Position numbers and translations under genes: made by a program. Positions 56,117-64,000 of a stretch of 64,000 nt of DNA are shown here, in pieces (positions within the stretch are counted from its first letter, which is position 1; every line of letters begins with the position of its first letter). The notes beneath the pieces were generated by a model. The model was not told the origin of the DNA. It saw only the letters and a list, made by a program, of their open reading frames with translations, and made no database searches. The DNA comes from Microbotryum silenes-acaulis (taxonomy: Eukaryota > Basidiomycota > Microbotryomycetes > Microbotryales > Microbotryaceae): positions 372,001-436,000 of the forward strand of contig QPFY01000018.1 of NCBI GenBank assembly GCA_003665825.1. Reading direction: 5' to 3'.

Positions 56117-57366
56117 ATAACGACTCCTTCCGACCCGTGACAAAAGAGGCGGTCTTCCTCCGTCGCGATCTTGGTGGATTGGGTCTGCTGAGCAGCGAGG
56201 ACATTGTTTGCTCTATGGCGATCCGGTTCTGGGACTGCGTTGCCCATGGCTTCGAGCCGATCTGGGCTACACTCGCACGGATCAGCTGGGAGCGCACATA
56301 TCCGGAAGAAACGACGATTTGGTCAACACTGATTGCCTCACCTCGCCGCGCAACCCACGCGCGGTGGACGAAGGTCATCAACGTTGCTCCACTGATGCTG
56401 CCCCATGTGTTCCCAGAGCTCCTTCGGTCGACCGAGGTGCTCGTGATCCCACCTACTCTACCTTCCTTACACCCACAAGGCCTGTCGGACGATACGCGCA
56501 AGCGGTTCAAAAAGTTTGGGGCAATCATCGATCTTTACCGGAGGCCTCAGACGACAGGGGACCCCGTCAACCCAGGCCTGCAACCAGAGTCGTTATTGGC
56601 AAAGCTTTGGGCCGATGTGAGTGCTAGCTCTCCGATAGCCTCTGTATTGCCCCAGCCCGCCGCCGTCCGGACCGCCATTGGGGACTGCTACTTCCTACGA
56701 CCCTGCACCTACACGTTCCTTGGCGCGACCCCTCCTTTTACGATCAAAGCTCTGCGGCACTTCATTAATGAGGCCCGCTATCCCTCGCTGGACGACGGCT
56801 CTCGACTCAAGTGGCCAACAGATCTCACAAAGTCACAGAAGCAACAGTTCTGGATCTGGCTCAACAGTCAATGGGCAACAGCGGTCGAAAAGGACGTTCA
56901 CTGGAAGCTGATCTTCGGGGCGACGCCGACATGCGTTCTGCAACATCACCATGGTCACGGCGCGGCATCTGATGGGTGTCCACAGTGCGGTCAACGAGAC
57001 ACCTTCATGCACTTCTACTTTGAATGTGACCATTCACGTGAGTTCTGGCGCCTGACCTTGCAGCTGCTGAGGGTTGCACTTGGCCAGGCAGGTGACTTCC
57101 AACCTGGCGAAGTTGACTCTCCTCAGATCATGCTTGGCCTTCCTCGGGTGCGTGGCGGAAGTCGTGACTCTCGGACCTACATCGTCGTTCGGGTCATTCT
57201 TGCGATTGCTTTCAACAAGCTCTACCTTGCTCGATGGCATCAGCACAAGGATCAATATTCCCCTACCGACCCCGTACTTTCTTACTCGCGAAGTCCGCTC
57301 GCATCTCAAATTCCGACTTCGACGTCTGCCAGACGGCGAGCTTCTGGACCAGGTGATGTGACTTGA
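56117..57366 (+). pseudogene. LINE ORF2, C-terminal domain
   Basis: Frame resumes in register after the copia insertion (NDSFRP...). It carries VFLRRDLGGLGL, an RFWDCVAHGF block and a C-terminal finger CPQCGQRDTFMHFYFECDH near 56980, typical of LINE C-termini. Stop at 57364-57366. No poly(A) tail is evident; a (CT)n tract follows at 57410-57440. Confidence 0.82.
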
Positions 57367-57655
57367 CGTTCTCATGAGTACGGAGTTTCTGGGTTTTCTC
57401 TCCTGGTTTTCCTCCCCTCTCCCCTCTCTCTCTCTCTCGATTGTGCCTATTCTTTAACACCATAGAATAGGAAGGGTGGTTGGTGCTCACATGATTGGGA
57501 TCACACTTTTGGTGGTTTCAGGAGTGTGGGGGCTGCATGGATCTAGTGGCTATGACTTTACATAAGTCCAACCCCCCTTTTCAAGAAGCATTGATTTTGC
57601 GTAGATAACCGAATATGTGAAATCTAATCAGGCTTGATACAAAAAACAAAAAAAA
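57367..57655. repeat. LINE 3' border and dispersed repeat
   Basis: 57430-57605 is the inverted counterpart of 15060-15235. No gene. Confidence 0.6.
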
Positions 57656-57770
57656 GGAGGGTCAGAGTTTTCGTTCTTTGGAGGACCGAGGAGCGGGGCA
57701 CTTGCCAGGCCGAATTGTCCGCGATGGAAAACGCTCTTGACTTGCTCGTCGCCGTAGTCTCGGGTACGGT
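57656..57770 (-). pseudogene. RPP1 exon fragment
   Basis: Direct relative of 21093-21205 and of the RPP1 copy 2 coding region 24960-25075. It diverges abruptly at the same base as the other fragment. Confidence 0.7.
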
Positions 57771-57797
57771 CTCTGTAAGGCCACCGGCCTTACAGAG
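57771..57797. repeat. Perfect 12-bp palindrome
   Basis: CTCTGTAAGGCC and GGCCTTACAGAG around ACC. Related TAAGGCC hairpins occur near 31525, 35581 and 46368. Confidence 0.6.
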
Positions 57798-58551
57798 GGA
57801 TCGCGAGTACTGGGCCGATCGTTCGTCGCTTTCGGAATGGTATTATTGACTGTGTTCGTTGTTTCAGATCGGTTCCGAATGAATTGTCTTCTAAGAGAGA
57901 GAGAGGACTGAGACTGAACTACACAAAAGGGGGAAACCGGCTATATTGGTCCGATATTCGGTCAGCCGGGTTTCGGCCAGGTTCAGTCCTTGGTCATGTG
58001 CGTGCGAGGCCGCTCGGGCCTCACAGTCTCGGCCCCCCCCCCTATCTTCTATTGCAAGACCGAACGGCTTGACTCAGAACCGCCTTCTGACGATCGCCAG
58101 GAAGGGGCGGATCATTGCTGACTCTTGGCAGGGATTCAGGTTTTTATGGTGATCATGCTCCAGGGTACCTTGAACACTTCGAACAAGCTCTCTTTCACAT
58201 CCAACGAAAGCCACTTCGGGGCTGCAGGGGAGTATAGGAATGCCGAACCGGAGATGACTAGTGGCTATGCACCACTCTGATGCGGAGGTTCCGACTCGTA
58301 CGATTGCACCGCACAGTTGCGCCGCTGAAATGGTCTCCCCTATCAGGCGGTCTCACTAGGCTAAAATCCCGAATCAAGCCCGGTGCGGACACAAAGTCCC
58401 CTGCAACGAGGCCGAACGTGACCAAAACCCACCCAACGGTGATTCATGACCGGCCCAATACCTGTTTCACGCCCACGCCTCTCTCTCTCTCTCTCGCTCG
58501 CCTTACTATTCCACTCCGCTCCTCAACTCTTCACTGGAACTTCAGCTCGCG
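57798..58551 (+). promoter_or_regulatory. SSP-3 5' flank
   Basis: 58020-58551 is a direct repeat of the SSP-2 flank 21215-21799, including the CTGACGATCGCCAGGAAGG box at about 58088 and a (CT)n tract just before the ATG. 57798-58020 shows nothing recognisable. Confidence 0.5.
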
Positions 58552-59067
58552 ATGAAAGCATCGCTCCTCTCCCTCGTCGGTCTCGCGCTCGCGATCACCG
58601 TCGTTCAAGGACGCGAATTCCAAATGCCCGGGCCCAAATGTCCTGAACCTTGCTTTGGTAAATGTTCTCACGGGGTTTGCTTTGGGGATCCCCCTGAGTT
58701 ACCTGGACCCAGTAGTCCCCCGAGTTGTGCCTCTTGCGCCACGGAGTAAGTGACGGAACTTGACCGGGGCCGCCGGTGGTCCGGTCAGCCAGCCGACCCG
58801 CGACCCGACCCCGGGAGCTACTTGCATCGACAACTTTTACGATGCCACTGTCTGATTAGTGTTCTTTTTTCATCAGTTACAAAACCTGCTGTGATAAGTG
58901 TGGATCAACAAAGCTCCACAAGAGATGCGTGTCCCACTGTGACAACGCGTACGTTAGCCTCTAGCCGCTCCCAGCTCGATTTCCCCAACGAACCGAGGTC
59001 GACTACTGAATCCATCGGACATACGGCGTGCAGGCAAGATTTATGTCGGAAACATTGTCACAAATAG
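58552..59067 (+). CDS. SSP-3, small secreted cysteine-rich protein
   Basis: Exons 58552-58745, 58877-58948 and 59034-59067. Introns are GT-AG, both phase 2, with donors GTAAGT and GTACGT. The product is 99 residues, the same length as SSP-2. The signal peptide MKASLLSLVGLALAITVVQG precedes a mature region with 13 cysteines (C-x3-C-x3-C-x4-C-x14-C-x2-C, then seven more including a CC pair). The C-terminus QDLCRKHCHK is shared with SSP-1. It lies about 2.1 kb upstream of MTR4 on the same strand. Function is unknown. Confidence 0.82.
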
Positions 59068-60211
59068 TCCTTCCCCAGCTCAAGGTATTCGATCCCGATT
59101 TTGCCTTCCCACGCGGCGCAGTCGAGGATTCACAGGGTGGCGGCGGCGGCGACGACGACGAACGACAATGGTTGGAACAGAAGAAGAGAGGGCGAGGGGC
59201 GGGGAGGAGTAGGAGGAGGTGTGCTGAGTGGTAGTAGAGATAGGATGAGGTGAGATGGCGTAAGGTGGCGAGGTGGGCGTGAGCTTGTTTGGTCTTTGGT
59301 GTTTGTTCAAATTGGTTGGATCGATGGAATGTGCAGATTCTTCAACACTTGAGATTGCTTGGGGGAGAACGCCTCTCGTGTCTGCACTTTACTCGTAACT
59401 TCCGGCGAGACAGCGATCACGTTGGATGTTATCGTTGTCATCACTCGATGAGTCATGGTCGACTCTTCTCATGCACTGCCTTGCCTGCACCCAGAGAATG
59501 AGAATTTGAATTCCAGCTAGTCTACAAAAAGAGACGACCCTTATCGGGCGCTGGACCACATTAACTGGCTGCCCCGGATGGCAAGATACATGTGATCCCC
59601 AACCGATCATACCTATACAGTACTTATTGATGAACCAGAAGCATGCCTCAAACACCCATCCATAGATTTACCCTGTTGTCGCAAGATATCCCTACGACCG
59701 TCCCAATCTTTCCTCCTTGACTCGAAAATCTTGTCGATCGAGCTTGAAGAGGTGGCTGGGCGATCGGCGGACTCTCATCCACCCTCGAAGCCCATCGATC
59801 GATCTTTCATCCTCATCGATGTAAAGCTTTCGATCTTAGTAAATGTGGGAGCCCAGGGGAGATCGAATACTAGAATACGCCCACGAGATTGGAGCTCTAG
59901 ACAGGAGAGTACGGCGAAGAGGAGAGCGAGCGAGGCCAGGAAGCCGAGAACAGGGGGAGCCGGAATCGGGGAGATGGAGAGAGAGAGAGCGATCGACCAG
60001 GATTTTGACTTGGGATGAGAAGGAAGGTTGGGATGTGCGACCGCGAGGCACTACTTCTTTCGAGTCGAGGTGAAAAATATGACGTTTACGTACAAGGACT
60101 GTGGATTCCAGTATTTATACAAGAGTACGGTGGAGAAGTAGAGAGAGAGAGGGAGAGCTCAGAACCGCACCCTCGGATCGCGAGAGAACCGCGATCCCCG
60201 ACCAATCAGAT
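59068..60211 (+). repeat. SSP-3 3' flank, inverted near-identical copy of 11000-12143
   Basis: No gene recognised. Ends exactly at the empty site (60207-60211) corresponding to the copia 2 insertion. Confidence 0.8.
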
Positions 60212-61161
60212 ACTATATACCACGTCGATATAATCAAACGTGGCTTTTCAATACCCAAAAAATTATCAAGTTACCCTAAAAGATGCTCCGAATACTGGCA
60301 CCAATCATGATGACTCGACTCGAAGCGTTCGTCACAGACCAGCTCATGCCACGGGGTCACGCCGAGCCGGCTCCCCTCTTGTACTGACTTTGGTTCCCAC
60401 TCTTTCTTTGATGGCATACCCGATTAGTCTCTTCGTCCTCTTGAGCAAGTACCCCAAACGGCAATGAAGGTCAGCTCCCTTGCACAAAAGAGCAAGTCAT
60501 CGTTGTCGCGCGAGCGTGAGGTTGCCGAGCGCACCAACGGCGGTTCAAGCTGCCAGGACATGGAACGTCTTTGAAGTAGAGCCCGAGCCAGAGAATCTCT
60601 GGGCCACTTGAGAGAGCTCTGGCTTGATTTTAGCTTCGCATGTGATATGAAATACTCTGGACATCGCCATGAAGGGGGACTTACCCCATCGCCCCCTCCG
60701 CGGCAAGGCCGGCAAGGGATCGTGAAATGAGATCCCTCTGGAGCGCGCGCCGGCCAAGGTTTTGTGGCGCGGGTTCAAGATGGGGCGAGGCGATCAGTGG
60801 CTGTATTTTCTGATTGGGGGTGTTGGTGTCCTTTTTTATTTGTTGATCGACGTATGAGAAGAGCTTTCCTTTTTAGATTGCGGGCTCGTGCAGATGAAGA
60901 GCTTGCCTGCTTTCGTCCCCACGATTTTCGCTCGCGCCCGGCCCATCACGCGCATCACGCGTCACGGGCCGTTTCTGGAGCGCTCGAGGCGGCTGCGCGC
61001 TGCTGCGCCTTGCTGCGCCTTGCTGCGCGGCTGCAGGCGGCTGCGAACTTGGTGTCGCTCCGAGCGCTCGCTCGCAGGCGCGCAGGCTCTCAGTGTCACG
61101 CCGTCGTCTGGGTTCAGGTCGCACCACCACCCCCTACGTGGAGCACACCAACTTCTCAAAC
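60212..61161 (+). promoter_or_regulatory. MTR4 upstream region
   Basis: Non-coding, with homology to the diverged inverted copy at 1-455 plus 5306-5847 over 60212-~61000. 60970-61060 is rich in GCTGCG repeats. It contains the empty site for copia 1 at about 60758-60762. Presumed to include the MTR4 promoter; no motif is assigned. Confidence 0.5.
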
Positions 61162-64000
61162 ATGGCACCTCCCAGCAAGAGCAAGAGGGAACACTCGCCC
61201 GCACCGGTTGCATCGTCGTGCGTCGCTCATCCGCTGGTCTCGCCTCCGTCAAGCAAGAAGCCTCGCATCGATGCCGCTACTAGTGCTTCGGCTTCCACCT
61301 CGAAGCCACCCGTCATGGGCAATGTGGTCGCCACAGACGAATTCGAGACCGAGGCCAAGACGACGGTGCCTGTAGCTGGTTCTGGCGCCGCTCAAGCCGA
61401 CGGAGAGGGCGACGACAAGCCTGGCCAGGGGCTCATCCTGACTCACGCTGTGGGTGCAGTGGTGCTAGACTGTGCTCAACAACACTACTGATAGTTCCAG
61501 CGCTCACTGCAGGTGCGCCACCAAGTCGCCCTCCCCCCTTCGTACCCCTACGTGCCGATCGCTTCGCACGTCCCGCCCGCCGAACCCGCCCGAACGTACC
61601 CCTTTGAACTCGATCCGTTCCAAAAAGTGTCCATTGCCTCGATCCAACGCAACGAATCCGTGCTCGTATCCGCTCATACCTCGGCGGGAAAGACCGTCGT
61701 CGCCGAGTATGCGATCGCGCAGTGCCTCAAGGCGGGCCAGAGGGTGGTGTATACCAGTCCGATCAAGGCGCGTCTAGGATGAGCACCGTCGAGTAGTATC
61801 TGAATGTCTACTGACTGACTCTTGGCGGCGTCACAGGCCCTGTCGAATCAAAAGTATCGAGAGATGCTCGCCGAGTTTGGGGATGTCGGGCTCATGACGG
61901 GCGACGTCACCATCAACCCGACCGCTTCGTGCCTCGTCATGACCACAGAGGTGAGCATAGGGATTCGTACGCGGTCAATTCCAGCATACATCGAACTGAC
62001 ATGGACATCCCACTGTTGCAGATTCTCCGATCGATGCTCTATCGCGGTTCCGAGATCATGCGCGAAGTCGCCTGGGTCATCTTTGACGAGATCCACTACA
62101 TGCGCGACAAGGAACGTGGTGTTGTCTGGGAAGAGACCATCATTCTCTTACCCCACAAGGTTCACTACGTCTTCCTCTCGGCAACGATCCCGAACGCGAT
62201 GGAGTTCGCCGAATGGATCTGCACGACTCATCAACAACCTTGTCATGTCGTTTATACCGATTTCCGACCCACGCCTTTGCAGCACTACCTTTTCCCTGCG
62301 GGCGGGGACGGGATACATCTTGTGGTCGATGAAAAGGGCGCGTTCAGAGAGGACAACTTTCAGAAGGCGATGGGCGCTCTGGCGGAAAAGGCGGGGGAGG
62401 ATCCTGCTAGCTCGACGGGGGGGAAGGGAAGGAAGGGGCAGACCAAAAAGGGGGGTCCGAAAGGTCAGTTTATGTGGGCGAGCGTAGCGTCTTTTGCGTA
62501 CGGGATTGACATGTTGTGCAAAACAGGCCCGACCGATATCTTCAAGATCGTCAAGATGATCATGGTCAAAAATTACAACCCCGTCATCGTCTTTGCCTTT
62601 TCCAAGCGCGAATGCGAGGCCCTGGCCTTGCAAATGACCAAACTCGAGTTCAACACCGAGGACGAACGAGGCATGGTCACGTCCGTGTTCCAGAACGCGA
62701 TCGCGAACCTCTCGGACGACGATCGACAACTACCTCAGATCGAACATATCCTACCCTTGCTGAAGCGAGGGATCGGAATCCATCATGGTGGTCTCTTGCC
62801 CATCCTCAAGGAAGTGATCGAGATTTTGTTCCAAGAAGGCCTGATCAAAGTTCTCTTTGCCACCGAGACCTTCTCCATCGGCCTCAACATGCCCGCCAAA
62901 ACCGTCGTCTTCACCTCCGTGCGTAAATATGACGGCCGGGACTTTCGCAACCTTTCAGGAGGCGAATACATCCAAATGTCCGGACGCGCAGGACGACGTG
63001 GCTTGGATGACCGAGGTATCGTCATCATGATGACGGACGAGAAATTGGAACCTGCAGCGGCGAAATCGATGGTCAAGGGCTCGGCGGATAGGCTGGATTC
63101 GGCGTTTCATCTGGGGTATAATATGATCCTCAACTTGATGAGGGTCGAAGGGTTGACGCCGGAGTATATGTTGGAGAGATGCTTCTTCCAGTTTCAGAAT
63201 GCCGCGAATGTGCCCCATTTGGAGGATGGTGAGTGCCGAGTGGGATAAAGTCCGTAGGGCCGAAACCAGGCGCTGATAAATCGTGTTCTTGAACGTGACC
63301 AGAGTTGCGAGTGCTGGACGAACAAAAAGCAGCGATCGTCATCCCCGACGAGGACAACATCGCCGACTACTACGATTTGCGTCAACAACTCGACCTGCTC
63401 AACAAGGACCTCCGCGACGTCCTGAACCATCCTACCTATGCGCTTCCCTTCCTCCAACCAGGTCGATTGGTTCGCGTCAAGCACGACGACCTCGACTTTG
63501 GCTGGGGTTGCGTCGTCAACTACCAGAAACGACTCGGTCCCTCGGGCAAACCACTTCCCGCCGATGAACCGGCTCAGAACCAATACATCGTTGACGTCCT
63601 ACTCAATTGTGCCGTCGGTTCGACCCCCGGCCCTACCAAAAAGGGTCAAGCCGCTTCAACGACCTTGATCCGACCCTACCCCCCAAAACAACAAGGCGAA
63701 TTTGCCGTTGTTCCCGTTCTACTCTCCACCCTCGATGGTATTTCGCATATCAGGATATTCCTCGCCAAGGATCTGAAACCTATTGAGGCGAGACAGCAGG
63801 CTTGGAAGAGTGTTCAGGAGGTTAAGAGGAGGTTCCCGGATGGGGTGGCGTTGTTGGACCCGGTGCAGAATATGGGTATTACGGATGAGCCGTTCAAGAA
63901 GTTGTTGAGGGTGAGTTTGAAGTGGTAGGCTTGGCAATCGAAGTAGGAGGCTGTGATGAATGCGTGCTGACTTGTTGTCGATTTCCTTCGTCGTATTACA
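61162..64000 (+). CDS. MTR4, exosome-associated DExH RNA helicase (3' end beyond window)
   Basis: Exons 61162-61449, 61513-61767, 61837-61950, 62022-62463, 62527-63228 and 63303-63910, then an intron running off the window. 803 residues are visible of a usual ~1,050. Motifs: a [13 protein letters not shown] block before the helicase core, Walker [10 protein letters not shown] (149-157), DEIH (241-244), LSATIPNA, and motif [17 protein letters not shown] (about 515-529). The sequence after 63303 fits the start of the arch/KOW region. Mtr4 is the TRAMP/nuclear-exosome helicase that unwinds RNA for 3'-5' decay and rRNA maturation. Intron 2 (61768-61836) has a GC donor if phase is kept. Intron 4 (62464-62526) is 63 bp with no stop in frame, so it could be retained. 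Confidence 0.93.

Overview
The window is eukaryotic, GC-rich and transposon-laden. Short GT-AG introns, an MTR4 RNA helicase gene, an RNase P subunit p30 (RPP1) gene, Ty1/copia and non-LTR retroelements, and a Plavaka-type (CACTA-related) DNA transposon all point to a basidiomycete fungus. Pucciniomycotina (Microbotryomycetes-like) is my guess only. Host genes are few: a tandem-PH-domain protein (15596-18726), RPP1 in several partial copies, MTR4 (61162 to beyond the right edge), and a family of three small secreted cysteine-rich proteins, here called SSP-1 (12144-12664, minus), SSP-2 (21800-22348, plus) and SSP-3 (58552-59067, plus), plus one decayed member near 46745-47105.

Layout. 1-12664 is an inverted copy of 58552-~61000 (SSP gene, its 3' flank, MTR4 promoter region), into which two copia elements have inserted (461-5305 and 5848-10999). 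Both empty sites survive in the right-hand copy. 13058-13986 is an SSP 5' flank, repeated inverted at 25890-26798. A short hAT relic sits at 13991-14870. The PH gene is followed by RPP1, and the block 18061-19920 is duplicated almost perfectly at 23091-24954, with SSP-2 lying between the copies. 26802-40314 holds two Plavaka-type copies in opposite orientation: a truncated one (26802-~32317) and a complete one with two divergent genes (32409-40314). A third RPP1 copy follows (40318-41248). 42381-57366 is one decayed LINE. It was split by a solo-LTR pair that mediated an inversion (44733-45209 / 49939-50415) and by a copia element with an intact 1,330-codon frame (51639-56116). The inverted middle also carries scrambled copia pieces, the SSP pseudogene, an AT-rich island and a degenerate minisatellite. 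57656-60211 is another RPP1-exon fragment plus SSP-3, and MTR4 closes the window.

The genes do not form a pathway. The common thread is the SSP unit (about 1 kb of 5' flank, a three-exon gene, about 1 kb of 3' flank). It is present about five times in states from intact to shattered, dispersed with host exon fragments and inverted repeats. In the SSP genes, signal peptide, introns and flanks are conserved, while the mature cysteine-rich protein is strongly diverged. That is the usual signature of fast-evolving secreted proteins, and it is the most interesting biology here. No function can be assigned from sequence alone.
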